From assembly GCA_014859615.1 (NCBI GenBank), contig JACUTX010000021.1, forward strand, positions 1 to 21,758: a stretch of DNA of 21,758 nt, written 5' to 3'. Shown in pieces: positions 14,947-21,758 of this stretch (its first letter is position 1; every line of letters starts with the position of its first letter). The DNA is from Desulfuromonadales bacterium (lineage in GTDB: Bacteria > Desulfobacterota > Desulfuromonadia > Desulfuromonadales > UBA2294). The translations under genes and the position numbers were made by a program. Below the pieces are notes generated by a model. The model did no database searches and had not been told where the DNA came from. It saw only the letters and a list, made by a program, of their open reading frames with translations.

Positions 14947-15642
14947 TTAGCGCATAAAACGGTAACCGCGCCCTCTGATGGTCTGAAAGTGGACCGGTGC
15001 AGAGGGGTTTGGTTCAAAATATTTTCGCAGGCGAACCACGAAATTATCGAGGGTGCGTGTTTCGGTATCCGGTGAGAGATCCCAGGCCGCCGCCAACAGC
15101 TCCGTTCTGGACAGAATCTCTGCTTCGCGTTGAAAAAATATACGCAGCAGTTTTACTTCAATGTCGGTCAGCTCTATCTGTCTGTCGCCAGCCAGGGCCG
15201 TTCGCTCCTGAAGATTAACGCTGTTGCGGCCAAAGCGGTAGTCCCGTTCTCGCGACGGTCGTGGTCGGTACCAATCAGAACGGCGCAGCATCCCTTTAAT
15301 GCGCAGCAGGAATTCATCAAGATTGAACGGTTTGGTCAGATAATCGTCTGCACCGACTTCAAGCCCTTCAATCCGGTCCTTGTCTTCGCCGCGCGCTGTC
15401 AGCATCAGGATCGGGAGTTTCGGATCCTGTTTTCGAGCGATCTGGCAGACCTCGATGCCGCTGATGCCAGGGAGCATCAGGTCGAGGACAACGAGTGAAA
15501 AATTTTCCAGCCATAACTGCTGCAATGCCGCCTCACCGGTGCCGGCGTGGGTCACCTGATACCCCTCTTCTTCGAGATTGTAGATCAGGCCGCTGGCGAT
15601 ATGTGGTTCATCTTCGACCAGAAGAATATGCGGTCTGTTCAT
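14947..15642 (-). CDS. OmpR/PhoB-family response regulator
   Basis: A 231-residue two-component regulator. The receiver domain (residues 4-118) has the acidic pair E10/D11, phosphorylated Asp54 in VVLDLMLPG, Thr82 and Lys104 in YLTKPF. The winged-helix DNA-binding domain (about 130-231) ends in the usual FQTIRGRGYRFMR. Its partner kinase is directly upstream, and their genes overlap by four bases (ATGA). The regulated genes are not known; the AsmA-family gene downstream is a candidate by proximity. No pst/phosphate genes are present, so calling it PhoB would not be justified. Confidence 0.92.
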   Translation of the reverse strand: MNRPHILLVEDEPHIASGLIYNLEEEGYQVTHAGTGEAALQQLWLENFSLVVLDLMLPGISGIEVCQIARKQDPKLPILMLTARGEDKDRIEGLEVGADDYLTKPFNLDEFLLRIKGMLRRSDWYRPRPSRERDYRFGRNSVNLQERTALAGDRQIELTDIEVKLLRIFFQREAEILSRTELLAAAWDLSPDTETRTLDNFVVRLRKYFEPNPSAPVHFQTIRGRGYRFMR

Positions 15643-16610
15643 GTTTCGTTCTCCCCGGTATCGGCTGAAACCAGAGGGAGACGGATATGCACCTCGGTCC
15701 CGGTCGGATCACCACTCTGCAGCCAGACCTTCCCTCTATGTAACCGGATAATCGCCTGCGTAATAAACAGTCCGAGTCCGGTTCCGCGGATTGTTTCTCC
15801 ACTCTGTCTCCCGCGATAGAACATCTGAAAAACTTTTTTCTGTTCTTTTGCAGCGACCCCTCGCCCTTGATCGATTATGACGAAGTGGGCAGAGTTGTCG
15901 TCGCGGTAGAGTTTGACCCAAAGTTTTGGTTGTGACGGAGAATAAAGAATGGCGTTTTCGAGCAGGTTGCGAAAAACGGTCTCAATAGAATCTTTATCGA
16001 TCTGGGCGAACAGGCCGGATTCGATATCGAGATGCATTGTTCCGGCTCTGGGGAGTGAGTACTGTTGCGGGCGGAAATAGTTGCTGACCAGGGCGGAGAA
16101 GTTCCTGGTCTTGAGCGCCAGGCGCATGCCACGTTGTTCGAGGCGGTTTGCGGATAACAGGTTGTTGACGAGCGTATCGAGCCGTTCCGTGTCAGCCAGC
16201 ATGGTATCGAGAAAAGTCTCCATTTTTACCGGAGAGGGGTGGCGTCGGCGGATGGTTTCGAGATGCAGCTGCAGCGAGGCGAGGGGGGATTTTAACTCAT
16301 GGGTCACCTGGGCGATAAAGTCCCGTTTTGCTTTGAGAAGAGCGGCCTGGCGCTGCCAGTAGAGAAAGATGACGTAAACACCGGCCAGGATGGCGACCAG
16401 CAGGAGCAACCCCTCGGTCAGAATCAGCCAGTCGGCCCCTTCCGGCAGAACATGGCTGTATTTTTCGGCCAGTTTCTGTAACTCGCTGTGGCTCTTCATA
16501 AACCAGCGGACCCAGAAGAAGACCATCACCAGCCAGACCAGCTGGATAGTGATGAAGGCGATCAGAGGATTGAAGAGGCGACGAAAGTATTTCATAACGT
16601 TTTCTATCAT
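15639..16610 (-). CDS. Sensor histidine kinase
   Basis: A 323-residue membrane kinase. Two transmembrane helices (about residues 16-37 and 63-85) flank a short external loop of about 25 residues, too small for a classical sensor domain. No HAMP domain is evident. The dimerisation and phosphoacceptor motif VTHELKSPLASL gives His104. The ATPase domain has the N box NLLENAILYSP, G1 DQGRGV, F box FYRG and G2 GTGLGLF. It should sense a membrane or envelope signal and phosphorylate the adjacent regulator. Two in-frame ATGs (16610 and 16595) are possible starts, neither with a strong ribosome-binding site. It diverges from the flavin oxidoreductase across a 122-base gap. Confidence 0.92.
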   Translation of the reverse strand: MIENVMKYFRRLFNPLIAFITIQLVWLVMVFFWVRWFMKSHSELQKLAEKYSHVLPEGADWLILTEGLLLLVAILAGVYVIFLYWQRQAALLKAKRDFIAQVTHELKSPLASLQLHLETIRRRHPSPVKMETFLDTMLADTERLDTLVNNLLSANRLEQRGMRLALKTRNFSALVSNYFRPQQYSLPRAGTMHLDIESGLFAQIDKDSIETVFRNLLENAILYSPSQPKLWVKLYRDDNSAHFVIIDQGRGVAAKEQKKVFQMFYRGRQSGETIRGTGLGLFITQAIIRLHRGKVWLQSGDPTGTEVHIRLPLVSADTGENET

Positions 16611-16732
16611 TCCCGAATCGATGCGACAAGCGGATTCTTCTGATTGGCTCTGCAGATTTTACAGAACTATTACATTTTTTTTCTGTTGTGCCTGTTATCT
16701 TGACAAGGTCTTTCACTTAAAGGAGCCTCTAT

Positions 16733-17791
16733 ATGAACCTGAAAATTGGAAAACTCACCGTAACTTATCCCCTGGTACAGGGGGGGATGGGTGTCCGTGT
16801 TTCGGCCGCCGGTCTGGCCGGAGCTGTTGCCAGAAGCGGTGGTGTCGGCCTGATCGCCTGCGCCGGAATCGGTCTGAACAGCCCCCACTATAACGGCCGT
16901 AATTATTTCAGCGCCGATCCGCTGGCCTTAAAAGATGAATTGAAGAAGGCCCGCGCCATCGCGCCGGACGGCGTGATAGGCGTCAATGTTATGGTTGCGA
17001 CAACCGATTACGACGATATGGTCCGGGCGGCTTGTGAAGGGGGGGCTCAGCTGATTGTCTGTGGCGCCGGTCTGCCGATGAATCTGCCGGGACTGACCGC
17101 CGATTGGCCGGATATTGCCCTGGTTCCGATTGTGTCGTCCCTTAAAGCTGCGCAGTTGATAGTTCGAAAATGGTCGAAAAATTACGATCGACTCCCCGAC
17201 GCAGTCGTGGTTGAAGATCCGGATACGGCCGGGGGGCATCTCGGCGAAAAACTGGAGAACATCGGGAACGGCAGTTACGATCAATATGAAACCGTTCGTC
17301 AGGTGAAAGCTCTTTTCCGTGACGAATTGCAGCATGATATTCCGATTATCGCCGCCGGTGGTGTCTGGGATCGTAAAGATTTTGATTATGCTTTGGCCCA
17401 GGGGGCTGATGCGGTACAGATGGGGACCCGGTTTGTCTGCACAGAAGAGTGCGATGCCGACGATGCGTTTAAGCAGTATTATCTCGATTGTCGCAAGGAA
17501 GATATCGGCCTGATCATGAGTCCGGCCGGCCTGCCTGGTCGTGCGATTGTAAAAAATATGGCGGCGGTCTCAGCGCGTGATCGTGACCTCGGTATCACCT
17601 GCCCGTCCAACTGTCTGAAAAAATGTACCTACAAGGAGTCGCGCGAACGTTTCTGTATTGTTCATGCGCTCGATCGCGCACAGCGCGGCGATGTTGAGAC
17701 CGGGGTTGTTTTTTGTGGTACCAATGCCTGGAAAGCGGATCGCATCGGGACGGTTCAGGATATTTTTGATGAACTGTTTGACACCGAATAG
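16733..17791 (+). CDS. NAD(P)H-dependent flavin oxidoreductase (nitronate monooxygenase family)
   Basis: A 352-residue TIM-barrel FMN enzyme of the nitronate monooxygenase/YrpB family, related to FabK. Visible signs: PLVQGGMGVRVS near the N-terminus, the catalytic-loop motif AGGHLGE (about 166-172, with His169), IIAAGGVWD (205-213) and the phosphate-binding VQMGTRFVCTEEC. Nitronate oxidation or reduction of another substrate cannot be told apart from sequence. A C-terminal cysteine group is unusual: C290, C294 and C298 (CPSNCLKKC) with C308, possibly a metal or iron-sulfur site. A strong AAGGAG ribosome-binding site precedes the start. It has its own terminator, so it is probably not in the haem transcript. 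Confidence 0.85.
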   Translation: MNLKIGKLTVTYPLVQGGMGVRVSAAGLAGAVARSGGVGLIACAGIGLNSPHYNGRNYFSADPLALKDELKKARAIAPDGVIGVNVMVATTDYDDMVRAACEGGAQLIVCGAGLPMNLPGLTADWPDIALVPIVSSLKAAQLIVRKWSKNYDRLPDAVVVEDPDTAGGHLGEKLENIGNGSYDQYETVRQVKALFRDELQHDIPIIAAGGVWDRKDFDYALAQGADAVQMGTRFVCTEECDADDAFKQYYLDCRKEDIGLIMSPAGLPGRAIVKNMAAVSARDRDLGITCPSNCLKKCTYKESRERFCIVHALDRAQRGDVETGVVFCGTNAWKADRIGTVQDIFDELFDTE

Positions 17792-17901
17792 GGGTCAAGG
17801 TCAAGAACTGGCAAGCGCAATACCCGAATAAATCGTTTCGGAAATGACAATGGAATCGCTGATGCGCTGAATCGTCACAAAAAATATTTTTCAAATCGAA
17901 T

Positions 17902-17937
17902 AAAAGAGGGGCGAATCGAAAGGTTCTCCCCTCTTTT
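17902..17937 (+). terminator. Intrinsic terminator after flavin oxidoreductase
   Basis: AAAAGAGGGG (17902-17911) pairs perfectly with CCCCTCTTTT (17928-17937); the loop can pair further through GAA/TTC. The symmetric A-run and T-run could make it work in both directions. Confidence 0.8.
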
Positions 17938-17976
17938 GGTTTGGCGATAAAATAGCCGATAGTGTGGATGCAGCTC

Positions 17977-18006
17977 TTGTTTTAAAGCATCAAGCTGATG
18001 TATTAT
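17977..18006 (+). promoter_or_regulatory. Candidate promoter of radical SAM gene
   Basis: TTGTTT (17977-17982) and TATTAT (18001-18006) are 18 bases apart, 40 bases ahead of the start codon and just past the preceding terminator. It is a reasonable but unproven sigma-70 match. Confidence 0.45.
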
Positions 18007-18045
18007 CGTCAAATTGTTCAATCCTCTTGTTTAAGGAGCCTTTGC

Positions 18046-19158
18046 ATGTCTAACCCGTCTGCGGAATTTATCCCGAAATGGATCGCTTGGGAGAGTACTC
18101 AACGCTGCAACCTCAATTGTGTTCACTGCCGCTGTTCCTCCGATATGGATGCTGCGGTCGGCGATTTCAACACCGAAGAAGCGTTTAAACTGATCGACGA
18201 TATCTGTGAGGTGAGCCAGCCGGTCATGGTCCTCTCCGGTGGTGAGCCGCTGATGCGTCCTGATATTTTCGAGATTGCCAACTACGGAACCAGTAAAGGT
18301 TTGCGCATGTGCATGGCGACCAACGGCACGCTGATCACCGACGAAGTCTGTAAAAAAATGCTGGAGGCCGATATCAAAATGGTCTCTTTGTCTCTCGATG
18401 GGTCGACCGCCGCGATTCATGACGATTTTCGTGCCTGCCCCGGCGCATATGAAGGGGTAATGCGTGGGGCTGAAACGCTGAAGCGCAACGGCATCAAGTT
18501 TTTGATCAACTCTTCATTCACCAAGCGCAATCAAAACGACATCGGGGCGACCTTCAAGGTCGCCAAGGCGATGGGGGCAACCGCCTGGTACATGTTCATG
18601 ATCGTCCCGACCGGTCGGGGCGAGGATATCATGAGCGAGTTGATCAGCGCCGACGATTACGAAGAGATTCTCGCCTGGCACTACGAGCAGGAGAAGGGGG
18701 AAGACGACATTCTCATGCGTCCGACCTGTGCCCCGCACTACTACCGGATTGTGCCACAGATGGCCAAGGCCGAAGGGGTCGATTTCAAGCGCCGCTCCCT
18801 GACCTTCTCCACCGGCGGTGGCAAGGGGTGCATTGCCGCCCAGACCATCTGCCTGATCGACTGTTTCGGCAATCTCAAACCGTGCTCTTATTTCCACTCT
18901 TCGGTCGGTAACGTCAAACAGATCCCGTTCAAGGAACTCTGGTACAACTCCAAGGTATTCAATGACCTGCGGGATTTCAAGAAATACACCGGCAAATGCG
19001 GCGAGTGCGAATTTGTCAACGCCTGTGGCGGCTGCCGGGCCCGGGCCGATGCGGTTTACGGCGACTACATGGCCGAAGAACCGTTCTGTAACTACGTTCC
19101 GACTAAAACGCGCAAGCGGATGGAAAAAGAAGCGGCAGAGCTGGCACTAAAGAAATAA
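18046..19158 (+). CDS. AhbD/NirJ-like radical SAM protein with SPASM-type domain
   Basis: A 370-residue radical SAM enzyme. The 4Fe-4S/SAM motif is C21-x3-C25-x2-C28 (CNLNCVHC), with the SAM-binding SGGEP at 64-68. The C-terminal part has a SPASM-type cysteine set (C262, C269, C273, C280, then C318, C321, C327, C330 and C348) that should hold auxiliary clusters. The layout and the N-terminal WIAWESTQRCNLNC resemble AhbC/AhbD/NirJ, which act on haem precursors: AhbD decarboxylates Fe-coproporphyrin III to haem. Peptide-modifying SPASM enzymes are an alternative. The start at 18046 is set by AAGGAG; the frame opens at 17998 without one. hemE follows 239 bases later, so a tetrapyrrole role is likely but the reaction is not proven. 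Confidence 0.8.
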   Translation: MSNPSAEFIPKWIAWESTQRCNLNCVHCRCSSDMDAAVGDFNTEEAFKLIDDICEVSQPVMVLSGGEPLMRPDIFEIANYGTSKGLRMCMATNGTLITDEVCKKMLEADIKMVSLSLDGSTAAIHDDFRACPGAYEGVMRGAETLKRNGIKFLINSSFTKRNQNDIGATFKVAKAMGATAWYMFMIVPTGRGEDIMSELISADDYEEILAWHYEQEKGEDDILMRPTCAPHYYRIVPQMAKAEGVDFKRRSLTFSTGGGKGCIAAQTICLIDCFGNLKPCSYFHSSVGNVKQIPFKELWYNSKVFNDLRDFKKYTGKCGECEFVNACGGCRARADAVYGDYMAEEPFCNYVPTKTRKRMEKEAAELALKK

Positions 19159-19208
19159 TGACATGCCACATGATGACAGCTCCGGCTCTTCAATACATTG
19201 ACAAGCCG

Positions 19209-19319
19209 TTCACCACTCAGTCACTAAGAGCACTAAGGAGATCGAAAATTCCTTTTAAGACCAAACATTATTCGTTGATCTTATGAATTTCTTACTGTCC
19301 TTTGTGTCTTAGTGGTAAA
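19209..19319. repeat. Imperfect inverted-repeat element between radical SAM gene and hemE
   Basis: The left arm (about 19209-19240) reads CACCACTCAG then two CACTAAG copies (19222 and 19231). The right arm (about 19288-19319) holds CTTAGTGG and reads as the complement, with ACCACTAAG when reversed. The arms flank about 47 bases. Such CACTAAG-type palindromes resemble small dispersed repeats found between genes in many genomes. Whether other copies exist cannot be seen here. Confidence 0.5.
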
Positions 19320-19351
19320 TAATTTTTTTTGATTTTTAAGTGGTTAGACAC

Positions 19352-19364
19352 GTTATTAAATAAC
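19352..19364. promoter_or_regulatory. Small perfect palindrome upstream of hemE
   Basis: GTTATT-A-AATAAC is a perfect 6-1-6 inverted repeat 33 bases before the hemE start, a size and place suited to an operator. In AT-rich sequence it could arise by chance. Confidence 0.3.
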
Positions 19365-19397
19365 TGAAACTTTTAAAATAGGAGATACCTGAATATT

Positions 19398-20435
19398 ATG
19401 AGTACTGAATACGATTTCATCAAAGCCTGCTGGGGCCAACCCGTTGACCGTATCCCCGTCTGGCTGATGCGTCAGGCTGGCCGTTATCTGCAGTGTTACA
19501 AGGATGTTCGCGCCAAAGGGGGGGGGACCTTTCTCGATCTCTGCAAAGACCCGGCGCGGGCCGCCGAAGTCTCCATCCAGCCGATCGATATCCTTAATGT
19601 TGATGCTGCCATCATGTTTTCCGACATCCTCACCCCGGTCGAAACGATGGGGATGGAACTCGATTTCGTTCCCGGCCCGGTTTTTGCCAAGCCGATCCGG
19701 ACCGCTGCCGACGTTGATGCCTTGATCGTCCCGGAAGATATGGCGCAGGCGGTCCCTTATGTTCCGGCGATCATCAAGCGCCTGCGCGTTGCGTTGGAGG
19801 GTCGGGTGCCGTTGATCGGTTTTGGCGGCGCGCCCTTTACTCTCGCCTGTTACATGGTCGAAGGGAAGGGGAGCAAGGACTTCGCGGCGCTCAAGCAGAT
19901 GATGTACGGTGATTTTCCGCTGTACGATGCGCTGATGCAAAAGATCACCGCGATGGACACTGCGTATCTCAACATGCAGATCGATGCCGGTGCCCAGGCG
20001 ATTCAGATTTTTGATACTTGGGGCGGTCTGCTGGCACCGCACGATTTTGAACTTTACATTCTCCCCTACGCCAAGCAACTGATCAATGGGCTCAAGCGCA
20101 AAGGGATCCCGGTCATCTATTTTGTCAAGGGGGGTGGAACGATGCTCGATCTGGTCAAGGAAGCGGGCGCCGATGTGATCGGTCTTGACTGGCACGTCGG
20201 TCTCGGCAAGGCGCGCGACATCCTTGGTGATGACGTGGCCGTACAGGGGAACCTCGATCCGACTGTGCTCTATGCTCCGAAGCCGTATATCGAAAAAGAA
20301 GTCCAGCGGATTCTCGACGAGAATGCCGGTCGTCCCGGCTTCATTTTCAACCTTGGTCACGGCATCCTTCCGACGGTTCCGCCGGAGAACGCGATTCATA
20401 TGGTGGAGTGCGTACACAGATTGAGTCTGAAATAG
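19398..20435 (+). CDS. hemE: Uroporphyrinogen decarboxylase
   Basis: A 345-residue cytosolic enzyme that removes four carboxyl groups from uroporphyrinogen III to give coproporphyrinogen III. Family signatures are present: PVWLMRQAGRYL near residue 20 with the substrate-binding arginines, the catalytic aspartate in MFSDILTPVE, GFGGAPFTLACYM, and the C-terminal FNLGHGILPTVPPENAIHMVE. The length is normal for the family. The ribosome-binding GGAG lies 13 bases upstream, rather far, so translation may start inefficiently or at a nearby non-ATG codon. It carries a G9 tract at 19518-19526. hemH follows 188 bases later across a palindromic spacer. Confidence 0.96.
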   Translation: MSTEYDFIKACWGQPVDRIPVWLMRQAGRYLQCYKDVRAKGGGTFLDLCKDPARAAEVSIQPIDILNVDAAIMFSDILTPVETMGMELDFVPGPVFAKPIRTAADVDALIVPEDMAQAVPYVPAIIKRLRVALEGRVPLIGFGGAPFTLACYMVEGKGSKDFAALKQMMYGDFPLYDALMQKITAMDTAYLNMQIDAGAQAIQIFDTWGGLLAPHDFELYILPYAKQLINGLKRKGIPVIYFVKGGGTMLDLVKEAGADVIGLDWHVGLGKARDILGDDVAVQGNLDPTVLYAPKPYIEKEVQRILDENAGRPGFIFNLGHGILPTVPPENAIHMVECVHRLSLK

Positions 20436-20575
20436 AGCTGCGCCAAAAACGTTGTGGCGGCGTAATCTTTTGCTGCCTATCCTGTAGCCATTCAGCACTT
20501 CCATTACGGCGGTTTGAACGGGGTACTGAATCATTACCATAACTTTTTACTGTGCCCCGAGCAGGGAAATGTACT

Positions 20576-20607
20576 GGGGGACAGAATTTTTATTCTGTCC
20601 CCCTTTT
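20576..20607. repeat. REP-like palindrome/hairpin just before hemH
   Basis: GGGGGACAGAAT (20576-20587) and ATTCTGTCCCCC (20592-20603) form a perfect 12-bp stem with a TTTT loop, followed by TTTT (20604-20607). It resembles the GGGGACAGAAT-type palindromes seen as dispersed repeats in proteobacterial genomes, some linked to REP-associated transposases. As RNA it looks like an intrinsic terminator or attenuator ending nine bases before the hemH ribosome-binding site. Confidence 0.65.
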
Positions 20608-20623
20608 CCTTAAGGATCGATCG

Positions 20624-21601
20624 ATGCCAGAAGTCAAACCGACCGCGCTGATTCTGCTCAATATGGGTGGCCCCGATTCTCTGGAGGCGGTTGAGCCGTT
20701 TCTCTACAACCTCTTTTCCGATCGGGAGTTGATTCAGCTCCCGGCCGGGGCGCTGTTGCAGAAACCGTTCGCCAAGATGATCTCGCATTTTCGTGCCAAA
20801 CATGTGGTGGAGAACTACCGGATCATCGGCGGCAAGTCGCCGCTTTTGGCCTGGACGCAGAGGCAGGCGGCCGGGATCGCGGCGCGGCTTGGCGACCATG
20901 TTGTTCCGTATGTTGTGATGCGTTACTGGCATCCGTTTGCCAGTGAGGTTCTGGCGCAGATCAAGAGCGCAGGTATCGAGAATGCGATTGTTCTCTCCAT
21001 GTATCCGCATTACACCGGTGCGACCACCGGGAGCAGCGTCAACGATTTCAAGCGGACGGCGGCGCGCGTTTTTCCCGAACTGAGCTATCGATTGATCGAG
21101 CAGTGGTACGATCACCCCGGCTATCTCGACGCACTGGCCAACCGGATCCGAACCGCCCGTGACAGTCTGCAGGCAGCAGAGCGCACTGCTCTGCAGATCG
21201 TCTTCTCGGCTCACGCCTTGCCGCAAAAATTCATTGATCGGGGCGACCCGTACCTGAAGCAGGTCGAAGCGACCGTACAGGGGGTGATGCAGAGAGTCGG
21301 CGATGTCGACTGGCATCTCGGCTTTCAGAGCCGCAGCGGACCGGTTAAATGGATGGAGCCGGCGACTACCGAGGTGATGGATCGCCTGGCGGCAGCCGGA
21401 AAAACCGCGCTGCTGATCGTCCCGATTTCGTTTGTCTCCGACCATATAGAAACTCTGCACGAAATCGATATCGAATACCGCGAGCATGCGCAGGCGCACG
21501 GGATTAAAACTTATATGCGCGCCCCGTCACTTAATGAAGGTGCTGATTTTCTGCAGGCGATGGCCGATCTCGTCAAAGAACAGACGAAGAACCCGAAATG
21601 A
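20624..21601 (+). CDS. hemH: Ferrochelatase
   Basis: A 325-residue enzyme that inserts ferrous iron into a porphyrin. Family signs: ILLNMGGPDSLEAVEPFLYNLFSD at the start, YPHYTGATTGSS (128-138), the metal-site histidine His197 in VFSAHALP, and Glu280 in SDHIETLHEIDIEYRE. No C-terminal cysteine cluster is seen. Whether it uses protoporphyrin IX or coproporphyrin III cannot be told by eye; this matters because an AhbD-like enzyme is nearby. The ATG at 20624 is preferred because of AAGGA upstream; the frame is open back to 20552, but that extension would run through the palindrome. The stop overlaps the next gene (ATGA). Confidence 0.95.
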   Translation: MPEVKPTALILLNMGGPDSLEAVEPFLYNLFSDRELIQLPAGALLQKPFAKMISHFRAKHVVENYRIIGGKSPLLAWTQRQAAGIAARLGDHVVPYVVMRYWHPFASEVLAQIKSAGIENAIVLSMYPHYTGATTGSSVNDFKRTAARVFPELSYRLIEQWYDHPGYLDALANRIRTARDSLQAAERTALQIVFSAHALPQKFIDRGDPYLKQVEATVQGVMQRVGDVDWHLGFQSRSGPVKWMEPATTEVMDRLAAAGKTALLIVPISFVSDHIETLHEIDIEYREHAQAHGIKTYMRAPSLNEGADFLQAMADLVKEQTKNPK

Positions 21602-21758
21602 AAAACTGTCGCCTCTGCCAGAAACCGTTCGATCCGACAGAGACCTCAAACGTACCGGCGGTCGAGGCCGGTCTGGTTCTGGCCCGGGAGCAGTATCATG
21701 ATGAGGGGGAGGTCTGTCTCAACTGTCTCGACGGGCGCGGACGATTGGCGATGATGTA
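21598..21758 (+). CDS. Small CXXC protein, 3' end outside window (unknown)
   Basis: A partial gene of at least 53 codons, starting at an ATG that overlaps the hemH stop by four bases. The visible protein starts MKNCRLCQKPFDPTET and has two CXXC pairs, C4/C7 and C42/C45 (VCLNC), spaced like a zinc-ribbon or rubredoxin-type knuckle pair. The rest is outside the window. I do not recognise it. Its coupling to hemH hints at a role in haem or metal handling, which is inference only. There is no separate ribosome-binding site beyond the hemH coding sequence. Confidence 0.65.
   Translation, partial: MKNCRLCQKPFDPTETSNVPAVEAGLVLAREQYHDEGEVCLNCLDGRGRLAMM

Noticed and set aside
16670..16698. Promoter for the flavin oxidoreductase (TTACAT and TGTTAT, 17 bases apart)
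   Set aside because: The -35 matches the consensus at only two positions, so the call would rest on spacing alone.
19356..20540. Long antisense reading frame (394 codons) opposite hemE
   Set aside because: hemE is unmistakable on the plus strand; the antisense frame follows from its codon bias and resembles no protein family I know.
20552..20623. Longer hemH start
   Set aside because: The added residues would be encoded by the palindrome, and the ATG at 20624 has AAGGA upstream.
20534..21499. Long antisense reading frame (321 codons) opposite hemH
   Set aside because: It mirrors the ferrochelatase gene and has no domain or start-site support.
1..21758. Mobile elements, CRISPR arrays, tRNA or rRNA genes
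   Set aside because: No transposase, integrase, regularly spaced repeat array or tRNA/rRNA-like segment was recognised on either strand.

Overview
This 21.8 kb window is ordinary, gene-dense bacterial chromosome of moderate GC content. I see no phage, plasmid, transposase, CRISPR, rRNA or tRNA genes. The gene mix suggests a Desulfuromonadales-type bacterium (Geobacter/Desulfuromonas relatives, Desulfobacterota): an AhbD/NirJ-like radical SAM protein next to hemE and hemH, a MinD-like ATPase followed by an HTH protein, a stand-alone rubrerythrin-type ferritin, and a YrpB/nitronate-monooxygenase-like enzyme. This assignment is inference from gene content.

Layout: (1) 1-864, a lipoprotein alpha/beta hydrolase on the + strand. 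(2) 920-3994, a zinc-uptake locus: znuA on the minus strand, diverging from zur-znuC-znuB on the plus strand, with a Zur-type operator in the shared promoter. It ends at a bidirectional terminator shared with a convergent ferritin-like gene (4124-4579). (3) 4786-8815, a plus-strand run: an MFS exporter, then a tight MinD-like ATPase / HTH protein / EamA transporter unit. (4) 8831-10720, a rhomboid protease and an IclR regulator, both minus strand. (5) 10721-11218, a 498-base AT-rich spacer holding a structured segment that ends in a convincing intrinsic terminator, so a candidate small RNA or leader. (6) 11219-11932, ubiE/menG (quinone methylation), followed by a strong terminator. (7) 12157-16610, a minus-strand unit: histidine kinase, OmpR-type regulator and a large AsmA-family protein. 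(8) 16733-21758, a plus-strand run: flavin oxidoreductase, radical SAM protein, hemE, hemH, and the start of a small CXXC protein that overlaps hemH.

How the parts work together: Zur should repress both arms of the zinc locus when zinc is plentiful. HemE and HemH are two steps of haem synthesis, and the radical SAM protein resembles enzymes that decarboxylate haem precursors. UbiE supplies methylated menaquinone to the same cytochrome-based respiration. The spacers in the haem cluster hold two palindromic elements resembling dispersed genomic repeats, one of them directly in front of hemH.

I did not find a clear new multi-gene system. The best leads are the structured RNA-like segment before ubiE, the AhbD/NirJ-like enzyme inside a classical hemE-hemH cluster, the palindromes in that cluster, a degenerate J-domain on the HTH partner of the MinD-like ATPase, and some metal-ligand oddities.
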